Of a DNA stretch of 29,642 nt, positions 22,457 to 29,642 are shown in pieces. The notes beneath the pieces are model-generated. The model did not search any database. It saw only the letters and a program-made list of their open reading frames with translations, and had not been told where the DNA came from. The translations under genes were made by a program, and so were the position numbers. The DNA is from SFTJ01 sp051871515 (GTDB taxonomy: Bacteria; Bacteroidota; Bacteroidia; Bacteroidales; Muribaculaceae): NCBI GenBank assembly GCA_051871515.1, contig JBJECY010000113.1:1-29642 (forward strand). The letters run 5' to 3'. Every line of letters starts with the position of its first letter. Position 1 is the first letter of the stretch.

Positions 22457-23230
22457 ATGAAAATATTAATCTTAGGTGCCGGCAAAATGGGCTCGTTCTT
22501 TTGCGACGTGCTCAGCTTCAACCACGAAGTGGCTATCTTCGACGTTGACAAGCAAAAGCTGCGTTTCACATTCAACGCCCAACGCTTCACCACCTACGAA
22601 GAAATACAGCAATTTCAACCCGAACTGCTCATCAACGCGGTTACGGTGAAATACACCATCGAGGCCTTCAACAAAGTGATGCCCTATCTGCCCGATAATT
22701 GCATCATCAGCGACATCGCCTCGGTGAAAAACGGCCTACCCGAGTTTTACGCCACTTGCAAACACCCGTTTGTGAGCACGCACCCCATGTTTGGCCCCAC
22801 TTTTGCCTCGCTCAGCAACCTCTCAAGCGAAAACGCAATCATCATCTCTGAGAGCGACCATCTGGGCAAAGTGTTCTTCAAAGACCTCTACAGCCAACTG
22901 CATCTCAACATCTTTGAATACACCTTTGAGCAGCACGACGAGACAATAGCATTCTCGCTGTCAATCCCATTTGCCAGCACTCTGGTGTTTGCCAGCGTGA
23001 TGAAGCACCAAGATGCTCCCGGCACCACCTTTAAGCGCCACATGGCAATTGCCCGCGGACTGATGTCGGAAGACGACTATCTGCTGCAAGAAATCCTCTT
23101 CAACCCACGCACCAACGAGCAGCTCAACAAAATCAAAGAGCAGCTCACGCGACTGCAAGACATCATTGACCGCCGCGACAGCACGGCAATGAAGCAGTAT
23201 CTCGACGAGGTAAGGCAAAACATCAAATGA
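22457..23230 (+). CDS. tyrA: Prephenate dehydrogenase
   Basis: Oxidatively decarboxylates prephenate to 4-hydroxyphenylpyruvate, the branch to tyrosine. 257 aa: an N-terminal NAD(P)-binding Rossmann fold with GAGKMG (7-12) and an acidic FDVDK end of strand 2 (28-32), SDIASVKN (85-92), and the TyrA signature STHPMFGPTFAS (107-118) with the conserved His109. A helical dimerisation domain follows. There is no C-terminal ACT or chorismate mutase domain, so Tyr feedback by an ACT domain is not expected here, and leader-peptide control of the operon may matter more. It is the last gene of the operon, with a hairpin terminator 20 bases after the stop. Confidence 0.93.
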   Translation: MKILILGAGKMGSFFCDVLSFNHEVAIFDVDKQKLRFTFNAQRFTTYEEIQQFQPELLINAVTVKYTIEAFNKVMPYLPDNCIISDIASVKNGLPEFYATCKHPFVSTHPMFGPTFASLSNLSSENAIIISESDHLGKVFFKDLYSQLHLNIFEYTFEQHDETIAFSLSIPFASTLVFASVMKHQDAPGTTFKRHMAIARGLMSEDDYLLQEILFNPRTNEQLNKIKEQLTRLQDIIDRRDSTAMKQYLDEVRQNIK

Positions 23231-23250
23231 CACACCATCATCAATTGCAT

Positions 23251-23297
23251 CAAGGTGCGCCGTCCATAGTTTTGAACAGCGCACCTTGCGCATTTTT
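23251..23297 (+). terminator. Terminator of the phe/tyr operon
   Basis: CAAGGTGCGC (23251-23260) pairs perfectly with GCGCACCTTG (23279-23288) around an 18-base loop. TTTTT at 23293-23297 follows after four bases. Extra pairs (TGC with GCA) can extend the stem towards the T run. Confidence 0.8.
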
Positions 23298-23396
23298 ATT
23301 AGCTCTTTTATCAGTTTTTGGCATACATAAACAACCATTTATAGCAAAAATTCACTAATTAACACCCAAATATGCAATTTAACCCATTCATTTTTC

Positions 23397-23404
23397 GTAA
23401 CTTT
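23397..23404 (+). promoter_or_regulatory. Probable promoter (-7 box) of the lpxD-lpxC/fabZ-lpxA operon
   Basis: TAACTTTG, an exact TAnnTTTG match, with a start site near 23411 and a leader of about 25 bases before the lpxD ATG at 23436. No TTG was found at the -33 distance. The upstream operon is terminated just before it. Confidence 0.65.
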
Positions 23405-23435
23405 GCAGCCAAATCATAAAAAACTATAGTTTATA

Positions 23436-24470
23436 ATGGAATTAACTGCAAGGCAATTAGCCGAAATGGTCAACGGCACCGTTGAAGGTGACGCAGATGT
23501 TATCATCAATAGTTATTCAAAGATTGAGGAGGCTCCAAAAGGTAGCTTAACATTCCTCGCCAACCCCAAATACACACATTTTATCTATTCAACCAACGCT
23601 TCAGCAGTGTTGGTCAACAAAGAATTTGTGGCTGAGCAACCTATAAACACAACTCTTATTCACGTTGACGACCCTTACGCTACACTGGCACAACTGCTTA
23701 ACATGGTGCAAGAGATGCATAATCCTCGCAAAAAAGGCATTGAGCAGCCCTCGTTTGTAAGCCCCGGAGTGGAACTGCCACAAGATATCTATCTGGGTGC
23801 ATTTGCCTATGTGGGCAAAAACGTGAAAATCGGCACCGGCGCACAGATTTACCCTCATGTGTATATTGGCGACAATGTTGTGATTGGCAACAACGTAACC
23901 CTATATCCCGGATGCCGCATCTATCATAGCTGCACCATTGGCAACAACTGCATCATTCATGCAGGCGCAGTGATTGGCAGCGATGGTTTTGGATTTGCTC
24001 CTCACAATGGCGACTACATCAAGATTTCTCAAATAGGTAATGTGGTGATTGAAGACAACGTGGAAATTGGAGCCAACACCACACTCGACCGCGCCACTAT
24101 GGGCAGCACAATCATTCGCAAAGGTGTGAAACTCGATAACCTCATTCAAATAGCTCACAACGTTGAAGTGGGCGAACACACCGTGATGGCTGCACAAGTG
24201 GGAATTGCCGGCTCAACCAAGATTGGCAAGAACAACCAATTTGGTGGTCAAGTTGGCGTGGCCGGACACATCACCATTGGCGACAACAACGGCATTGGTG
24301 CTCAATCGGGCATACCAAACTCTCTCGGCTCAAACCAACGCGTGATTGGCGCTCCTGCCATCAACGCACTTGAGTTTGCTCGTCAGCAAGTCTATTTCAA
24401 ACGACTGCCACAGATGGCAAACGACATCAAGCAACTCAAAAAAGACTTAGAAGAAATAAATAACAAATAA
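23436..24470 (+). CDS. lpxD: UDP-3-O-acylglucosamine N-acyltransferase
   Basis: Third acyl-transfer step of lipid A synthesis: adds a hydroxyacyl chain from acyl carrier protein to the 2-amino group. 344 aa, normal length. An N-terminal uridine-binding domain (about 1-95, with GSLTFLANPKY at 36-46) precedes a left-handed beta helix of hexapeptide repeats (about 108-310). The catalytic His is H241 in IQIAHNVEVG, and GSDGFGFAP lies at 181-189. A C-terminal helix (RLPQMANDIKQLKKDLEEI) finishes the protein. It is the first gene of the lipid A cluster, with lpxC/fabZ 23 bases downstream. Confidence 0.96.
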   Translation: MELTARQLAEMVNGTVEGDADVIINSYSKIEEAPKGSLTFLANPKYTHFIYSTNASAVLVNKEFVAEQPINTTLIHVDDPYATLAQLLNMVQEMHNPRKKGIEQPSFVSPGVELPQDIYLGAFAYVGKNVKIGTGAQIYPHVYIGDNVVIGNNVTLYPGCRIYHSCTIGNNCIIHAGAVIGSDGFGFAPHNGDYIKISQIGNVVIEDNVEIGANTTLDRATMGSTIIRKGVKLDNLIQIAHNVEVGEHTVMAAQVGIAGSTKIGKNNQFGGQVGVAGHITIGDNNGIGAQSGIPNSLGSNQRVIGAPAINALEFARQQVYFKRLPQMANDIKQLKKDLEEINNK

Positions 24471-24493
24471 ACTCACTCCCAATATTCCTATAT

Positions 24494-25876
24494 ATGAAAC
24501 AATGTACTCTCAAAAGCCAATTCCACGTAAGCGGAAAAGGCCTACACACCGGGTTGCAAATTGAAGCAACATTCTCTCCGGCTCCTGAAAACACAGGCTA
24601 CGTATTTAAGCGCATCGACCTTGAAGGTGAGCCAACGCTGCTTGCCGTGGCCGAAAACGTTGTTGAAACCGTGCGCGGCACTGTGATTGGCAACAGCACA
24701 ATGCGCATCAGCACCATTGAGCATGCACTGGCAGCTCTCTATGCCGCTGGCATTGACAACTGTCTTATCACTCTCAACGCTCCTGAGCTGCCTATTCTCG
24801 ACGGCAGCGCCATTGAATATGCTGAGAAAATCGACGAAGTGGGCATCGTTGAGCAAGAAGTAGAAAAAGACTACTACATCGTAAAGCAAAAAATAGAAGT
24901 TATCGACGAGAAAACAGGCTCTTCACTCATTGTGCTCCCCGATGAAGATTTCTCAATCGACACAATGATTGAATTTGACTCGCCAATTCTTCAAAACCAA
25001 TATGCTTCGCTCAACTCAATGAAAGCTTTCAAAGCCGAGATTGCGGCAAGCCGCACATTCGTCTTTGTTCGTGAAATTGAACCGCTGCTCAACGCCAACC
25101 TCATCAAGGGCGGCGACCTTGACAATGCCATTGTCATCTACGACCAGCCAATGAGCCAAGAAGCTCTCAACAAAATCTCCACTCTCATGCAAGTGCCTCC
25201 CGTTGAAGTGTCAAATCTTGGATACATCAACAACAAGCCACTTGTGTTCCCCAACGAGCCGGCTCGCCACAAACTGCTCGACGTGATTGGTGACATCGCT
25301 CTCATTGGTCGTCCTCTCAAAGGCCGCATCATTGCCACCAAGCCGGGTCACACTCTCAACACAGTGTTCTCTAAGAAGATTCGCCGTGAGATTAAGCGAC
25401 AAGACGTTCAAGCACCAATCTACAATCCTAATGTAGCTCCGGTGATGGACATCAACCGCATCCGCAAATTGCTTCCTCACCGCTATCCATTCCTGCTCGT
25501 TGACAAAATCATTGAAATAGGCGAAACTCACATTGTGGGTATCAAGAACATCACTCAAAACGAGCCTTTCTTCCAAGGACACTTCCCCACCGAACCAGTA
25601 ATGCCAGGCGTGTTGCAAGTTGAAGCCATGGCGCAAGTGGGCGGTCTGCTTGTGCTCAACGTGGTTGATGAACCCGAACGCTATTCAACCTACTTCATGA
25701 AAATCGACAACGTGAAGTTCCGTCAAAAGGTGGTTCCGGGCGACACTCTTATCTTCCATCTGCAACTGATGAGCGAGATACGCCGCGGTGTTGCTACAAT
25801 GAAAGGCTATGCTTTTGTGGGAGAAAAAGTGGTTTCAGAAGCCGAATTTATGGCACAAATCATAAAGAACAAGTAA
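24494..25876 (+). CDS. lpxC/fabZ: Bifunctional UDP-3-O-acyl-GlcNAc deacetylase / 3-hydroxyacyl-ACP dehydratase
   Basis: 460-aa fusion typical of Bacteroidota. Residues 1-300 are LpxC, the zinc deacetylase that commits to lipid A: Zn ligands H77 (STIEHALAAL), H259 and D263 (HKLLDVIGD), and catalytic-base region H286 (KPGHTLN). LNAPELPILDGSA lies at 94-106. Residues 315-460 are FabZ, the dehydratase of fatty acid elongation, with catalytic H329 (LPHRYPFLLVD) and E377 (GVLQVEAMAQ) and the FFQGHFPTEPVMPG motif. The joint is a short linker around 300-315. The two activities compete for the 3-hydroxyacyl-ACP pool, so the fusion may balance lipid A and phospholipid. It lies 23 bases after lpxD and 40 bases before lpxA. 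Confidence 0.97.
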   Translation: MKQCTLKSQFHVSGKGLHTGLQIEATFSPAPENTGYVFKRIDLEGEPTLLAVAENVVETVRGTVIGNSTMRISTIEHALAALYAAGIDNCLITLNAPELPILDGSAIEYAEKIDEVGIVEQEVEKDYYIVKQKIEVIDEKTGSSLIVLPDEDFSIDTMIEFDSPILQNQYASLNSMKAFKAEIAASRTFVFVREIEPLLNANLIKGGDLDNAIVIYDQPMSQEALNKISTLMQVPPVEVSNLGYINNKPLVFPNEPARHKLLDVIGDIALIGRPLKGRIIATKPGHTLNTVFSKKIRREIKRQDVQAPIYNPNVAPVMDINRIRKLLPHRYPFLLVDKIIEIGETHIVGIKNITQNEPFFQGHFPTEPVMPGVLQVEAMAQVGGLLVLNVVDEPERYSTYFMKIDNVKFRQKVVPGDTLIFHLQLMSEIRRGVATMKGYAFVGEKVVSEAEFMAQIIKNK

Positions 25877-25916
25877 TTATTAATTAAAACTCCAAAAACC
25901 AATACCCAAAATTCTA

Positions 25917-26705
25917 ATGTCAGAATCAAATAACCAAAAGCTATCTTGCATACATCCCGATGCCAAGATTGCGCCCGATGTAATCATCGGACCATTTGTG
26001 ACCATTGAAGCCGACGTTGAGATTGGACAAGGCACAGAAATACAAAGCGGCGCTGTTATCCTGAGCGGCACACGCATTGGCAAGAACTGCCGCATACACT
26101 CAGGTGCCGTGATTGGCGGACTCCCACAAGACCTCAAGTTCCGTGGCGAGAAAACCTATGTGTTTATTGGCGACAACACAGTGATTCGCGAGTTTGCTAC
26201 AGTGAACCGCGGCACTGCATCAAAGGGCAAAACAGTGATTGGCAACAACTGCCTCATCATGGCTTACTGCCATGTGGCACATGACTGCTTGTTGCATAAC
26301 AACATCATCATGTCAAACGCCTGCCAAATTGCCGGTGAGGTTGAGATTGAAGACTACGCCGTGATTGGCGGTGGCACTCTCGTTCACCAATTCACCCATA
26401 TAGGTCAACACATCATGCTGCAAGGTGGTTCACACGTCAATAAAGACATTCCACCTTATGCTATGGTGGGACGCGAGCCTATCTCTTACATTGGCATCAA
26501 CGTGGTGGGTCTGCGTCGTCGTGGATTCACAGCCGAACAATTGGGAAGGATTCAAGAGACTTACCGTTACATCTATTTCTCTGACCTCAACAACACCGAC
26601 GCAATCAACAAGATTGAAGACGAAACACAGTCGAGCCCCGAACGAGACCTCATTGTGGAATTTGTTCGCAACTCAACTCGTGGCATCGTTCGCGCCGTGA
26701 ACTAA
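25917..26705 (+). CDS. lpxA: UDP-N-acetylglucosamine acyltransferase
   Basis: First step of lipid A synthesis: transfers a 3-hydroxyacyl chain from ACP to the 3-OH of UDP-GlcNAc. 262 aa, normal. Left-handed beta-helix hexapeptide repeats span about 12-185, with catalytic H122 in AHDC (121-124), GGLPQDLKF (67-75) and NRGT (97-100). The DIPPYAMVGREP stretch and the C-terminal helical domain (about 192-262) follow. The residue order distinguishes LpxA from LpxD. It is the last gene of the lipid A operon, followed by a small hairpin (26723-26746) and a strong terminator. Confidence 0.96.
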   Translation: MSESNNQKLSCIHPDAKIAPDVIIGPFVTIEADVEIGQGTEIQSGAVILSGTRIGKNCRIHSGAVIGGLPQDLKFRGEKTYVFIGDNTVIREFATVNRGTASKGKTVIGNNCLIMAYCHVAHDCLLHNNIIMSNACQIAGEVEIEDYAVIGGGTLVHQFTHIGQHIMLQGGSHVNKDIPPYAMVGREPISYIGINVVGLRRRGFTAEQLGRIQETYRYIYFSDLNNTDAINKIEDETQSSPERDLIVEFVRNSTRGIVRAVN

Positions 26706-26748
26706 AATTTCGTACACAACCATGAGGCTATTTAATAATTGCCTCAAT

Positions 26749-26796
26749 AAAAGGGAAGCATGACCGAACATAACACTTCGCATGCTCCCCTTTTTT
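26749..26796 (+). terminator. Terminator of the lipid A operon
   Basis: AAAAGGGAAGCATG (26749-26762) pairs with CATGCTCCCCTTTT (26781-26794) with one mismatch and an 18-base loop, ending in six Ts. A smaller hairpin, TGAGGC (26723-26728) with GCCTCA (26741-26746), precedes it. The next gene's ATG is only 13 bases after the T tract. Confidence 0.9.
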
Positions 26797-26809
26797 ATCA
26801 TAAAAACTA

Positions 26810-29642
26810 ATGAAAACAAATCTTATCATCTCTCTTATATTAGCGGCAAGCTCATCAGCCATAATAGTAGCACAAAACAATGCCACATATAGCTACACCA
26901 CACCCTCAACGCCGTGGGCAGAAAGCTTTGGCAATCATCGGGCTGTGCTGCAAATAAGCCAACCTGCCAACGAAGTGAAACTCAACTTTGAATGGCGCAG
27001 AAACGATAAAAACATTGACCAACACAGGTTTCTTATTGTCAACTCTCAGACTGGTGATACCATTCAAAACATTTTGCGGCACACCGTAAACAACGAGACT
27101 TGCGAAATATCATTCGGGCCCGTCAGCAAAGAAGGAAAATATTATTTCTATTATCTACCCTACCAAGTGCAACCTGGCGGAGGCTCATATTACCGCAACT
27201 ATTTGCCCAAAGAAGATGCTCCTGACAAAGCGTGGCTTGCACAATGCAAACAGCCGGAATCACAACCCACGGCAGTAATCACTGAAGTGCAATCGCGCAG
27301 CAAATTCGATAGCTTCTACCCTACGGAGGTGACAGCCACCGAAAGTGAAGTGAAAAATTATTGCAATAAACAACAAGCCGACAATGATATCTATGCCTTT
27401 GCCGAAGACCGCTCACGCCCAGTGCGCATGAAGCACCGGTTGCCACAATGCTGGATGAATCAACCGCAAGGAAAAGGATTCACTGGCAAGGCACAGCCAA
27501 ACGAATACTACACATTTCAGGTTGCGTTATGGTCACCAATACGAAACATCAACAATATCAGCTATCAAATTAGCGACCTAACCAACGGCAAAAACTCAAT
27601 ACCGGCCTCAGCAATCACTTGCTTCAATCTTGAAGGTATCAATCCCGCAGGGCAATATTTCACCCGAAACATCACAATACCAGCCAACACAGTTCAACCG
27701 CTATGGTTTGGCGTTGACATTCCACACGATGCTTCTTCGGGCATCTACACCGCCTCTCTCACCATTAAATCCGATAATGGCAATTCTCTCAAAATCCCAA
27801 TTGCAATAACCATCAGCGGGCAACCAATAGCCGACCGCGGCGACAGCGAGCCATGGCGACATAGCCGTCTTCGTTGGCTCAACTCCACCTTGGGACTTGA
27901 GGACACCCCTACCTCAGCATATCCTGACATTGAATTGAAAGGCAACAAAATCAGCTGTCTTGGCAGAATGATTACTCTGAGCAAAAGCACCTCTTTGCCC
28001 GAGAAAATTGACTCTTGGAACAACAAAATGCTTGCCGCACCCATACAATTCATCATTGAGACCGACTCGGGCATAAAACAATTGAAAGGTAAATATGTAT
28101 TGCAAAACAGCACCAAAGCAAACGTGAAAGTATTATGGGAAGCTGAAGATAACGACCTGAAGATTTCCGCACTATCAACTCACGAATTTGACGGTTGGAT
28201 GAACTATGTTTACACCATCACGCCCAAACGGGAAATAAACATTAAGGACATACGCCTTGAACTAAAATTAAACAACAAAATTGCACAATACATTTTAGGC
28301 ACAGGTCTGCCAGGCCAAGACATGCCACAAACCTACCAAGGCAAATGGGACACTCACGAAATGGCTGTTAACGAACACGGTGTGTCAATCCCGGTGAGCA
28401 AAAAGCAGAATTGGCTTTGGCCTTTCGACAGTTTCTGGCTCGGAAACGCGAACGCTGGACTACACTGCGAGTTGCGCGGCAGCACCTATTCAGGTCCGCT
28501 GCTCAATGCCTATCGTCCTGCCTATCCTCAAAGTTGGCATAACGACGGCAAAGGCGGCTTCTGCCTGAAAAAAGATGAAAAACTAACCACAATGACCGTT
28601 TACAGCGGACAACGCACACTCACACAAGGCCAACCCCTAACATTCGATTTCGCTCTGCTCGTAACCCCAGTGAAACCGCTCAACATGCACGACCAGTTCA
28701 CCAACCGCTACTACCACAACGGCAATAAACCGGCACCAACCGATGACGACGTTAAAGCAGGAGTGAAAATAATCAACATACACCACGCCAACGAATATAA
28801 CCCCTTCATCAACTACCCATTCCTCACAGTTGACAAAATGAAAGAATTTACCCAAAAGTGGCATAGCAAAGGTGTGAAAGTGAAACTCTACTACACTCTG
28901 CGAGAACTCAGCAACGCAGCCATCGAAATTTGGGCAATTCGCAGTCTTGGCACTGAAATACTGCGTGATGGAAACGGCGGTGGTTTTCCATGGCTTCGCG
29001 AGCACTTTGTCAGCGGTTACACGCCACAATGGTATCAGCACTTTAGTCACAACGATGACACAGGCATCGCAGCAGATGCCGCTATACTCACAACCGAAAG
29101 CAACTCGCGCTGGTATAACTATTACATCGAAGGGCTGAGATGGATGATTAAAGAAATGGATATCGATGGAATATACATGGACGACGTTTCGTTTGGTCGC
29201 GACATTCTCAAACGCATGCGTCGGGCAATTGACAGCGTGAAACCGGGATGCATAATAGACCTTCACAGCAACACCGGATTCTCTCGCGGCCCTGCCAACC
29301 AATATGCCGAATTTTTCCCATATATCGACAAGCTGTGGTTTGGTGAAAGCTTCCTCTATGACATTATGACCCCAACCAATTGGCTCGTTGAGTCGTCAGG
29401 AATACCATTCGGGCTCACAGGTGACATGCTCTACCGCGGAGGCAACAAGTGGTTGGGAATGCAATATGGTATGACTGTGCGGCATCCGTGGGAAACCGAA
29501 GGTGTGATTTGCGACCCTCGCGTAGTTTGGAAAGTTTGGGATTCTTTTGGCATAGCCGATGCCACGATGTTCGGATTTTGGGAAAACAATTATTGCTGTC
29601 CGATAAAAGTTGAAGATGGCAATGGAGTGTGTCACAGCAGCC
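26810..29642 (+). CDS. Large secreted glycoside-hydrolase-like protein (GH123/DUF6067-like), cut by window edge
   Basis: 944 codons are open and in frame to the end of the window. A signal peptide (about 1-21, hydrophobic LIISLILAASSSAIIVA) shows export. The first 600 residues are beta-rich, like the N-terminal domains of large Bacteroidota glycan hydrolases. From about 650 a (beta/alpha)-barrel-like domain starts: INIHHANEYNPFINYP (from about 655), then KGVKVKLYYTLREL, and DIDGIYMDDVSFGRDIL with Asp791-Asp792, a typical acidic end-of-strand pair. WFGESFLYD and GLTGDMLYRGG follow. From memory this resembles the GH123-like/DUF6067 group; substrate unknown and the family is not confirmed. The start is the first ATG after the terminator. 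I see no TAnnTTTG box in the 104-base gap. Confidence 0.75.
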   Translation, partial: MKTNLIISLILAASSSAIIVAQNNATYSYTTPSTPWAESFGNHRAVLQISQPANEVKLNFEWRRNDKNIDQHRFLIVNSQTGDTIQNILRHTVNNETCEISFGPVSKEGKYYFYYLPYQVQPGGGSYYRNYLPKEDAPDKAWLAQCKQPESQPTAVITEVQSRSKFDSFYPTEVTATESEVKNYCNKQQADNDIYAFAEDRSRPVRMKHRLPQCWMNQPQGKGFTGKAQPNEYYTFQVALWSPIRNINNISYQISDLTNGKNSIPASAITCFNLEGINPAGQYFTRNITIPANTVQPLWFGVDIPHDASSGIYTASLTIKSDNGNSLKIPIAITISGQPIADRGDSEPWRHSRLRWLNSTLGLEDTPTSAYPDIELKGNKISCLGRMITLSKSTSLPEKIDSWNNKMLAAPIQFIIETDSGIKQLKGKYVLQNSTKANVKVLWEAEDNDLKISALSTHEFDGWMNYVYTITPKREINIKDIRLELKLNNKIAQYILGTGLPGQDMPQTYQGKWDTHEMAVNEHGVSIPVSKKQNWLWPFDSFWLGNANAGLHCELRGSTYSGPLLNAYRPAYPQSWHNDGKGGFCLKKDEKLTTMTVYSGQRTLTQGQPLTFDFALLVTPVKPLNMHDQFTNRYYHNGNKPAPTDDDVKAGVKIINIHHANEYNPFINYPFLTVDKMKEFTQKWHSKGVKVKLYYTLRELSNAAIEIWAIRSLGTEILRDGNGGGFPWLREHFVSGYTPQWYQHFSHNDDTGIAADAAILTTESNSRWYNYYIEGLRWMIKEMDIDGIYMDDVSFGRDILKRMRRAIDSVKPGCIIDLHSNTGFSRGPANQYAEFFPYIDKLWFGESFLYDIMTPTNWLVESSGIPFGLTGDMLYRGGNKWLGMQYGMTVRHPWETEGVICDPRVVWKVWDSFGIADATMFGFWENNYCCPIKVEDGNGVCHSS

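Noticed and set aside
28637..29302. Minus-strand ORF of 221 codons.
   Set aside because: Antisense to the continuous 944-codon glycoside-hydrolase-like frame, which has a signal peptide and domain features.

Overview
The window looks like chromosomal DNA of a member of the Bacteroidales (Bacteroidota); Muribaculaceae or Prevotellaceae-like is a guess, not shown. The reasons are the Bacteroidota-type LpxC-FabZ fusion in an lpxD-lpxC/fabZ-lpxA cluster, a complete Bat (aerotolerance) operon, the DAHP synthase-chorismate mutase fusion, promoters of the TAnnTTTG type with a TTG near -33, and no Shine-Dalgarno signals. No rRNA, tRNA, CRISPR array, insertion sequence or phage gene was seen.

Layout. 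From 1 to 18787 every gene is on the minus strand. (1) 1-5593: small membrane protein, dxs, trkA, trkH, then the 5' end of ftsK, which runs off the window edge. (2) 5757-6011: a small helix-turn-helix protein with its own terminator. (3) 6137-15581: moxR, DUF58 protein, BatA-associated membrane protein, batA, batB, batC, batD, batE and a PAP2 phosphatase, with four 4-base start/stop overlaps. (4) 15901-17629: a normal 90-aa HU-family protein followed by a large protein that joins an HU domain, an acidic Pro/Glu-rich linker, one membrane segment and a LysM-like domain. (5) 17888-18787: a secreted alkaline-phosphatase-superfamily phosphodiesterase. At about 18.8-19.1 kb transcription switches, and everything from 19110 on is on the plus strand. 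(6) 19110-23230: phenylalanine/tyrosine operon pheA, aminotransferase, DAHP synthase-chorismate mutase, tyrA. (7) 23436-26705: lipid A genes. (8) 26810 to the end: a large secreted glycoside-hydrolase-like protein, cut by the window edge.

The most interesting signal is in front of pheA. An unannotated 18-codon ORF at 19110-19166 encodes MTRFYAYNYFYYFYFPKK, with 10 Phe/Tyr residues. It has a promoter upstream and a strong intrinsic terminator (19221-19252) between it and pheA. A GGCGGG segment one base after its stop codon can pair with the CCCGCC of the terminator's left arm. This is the full logic of ribosome-mediated attenuation. Having both Phe and Tyr codons matches an operon that makes both amino acids.

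Second-tier signals are the membrane-spanning HU-LysM protein, a long hairpin with strand-specific G-U pairing after it (15818-15884), and a tandem 44-base promoter-bearing repeat in front of the HU gene.
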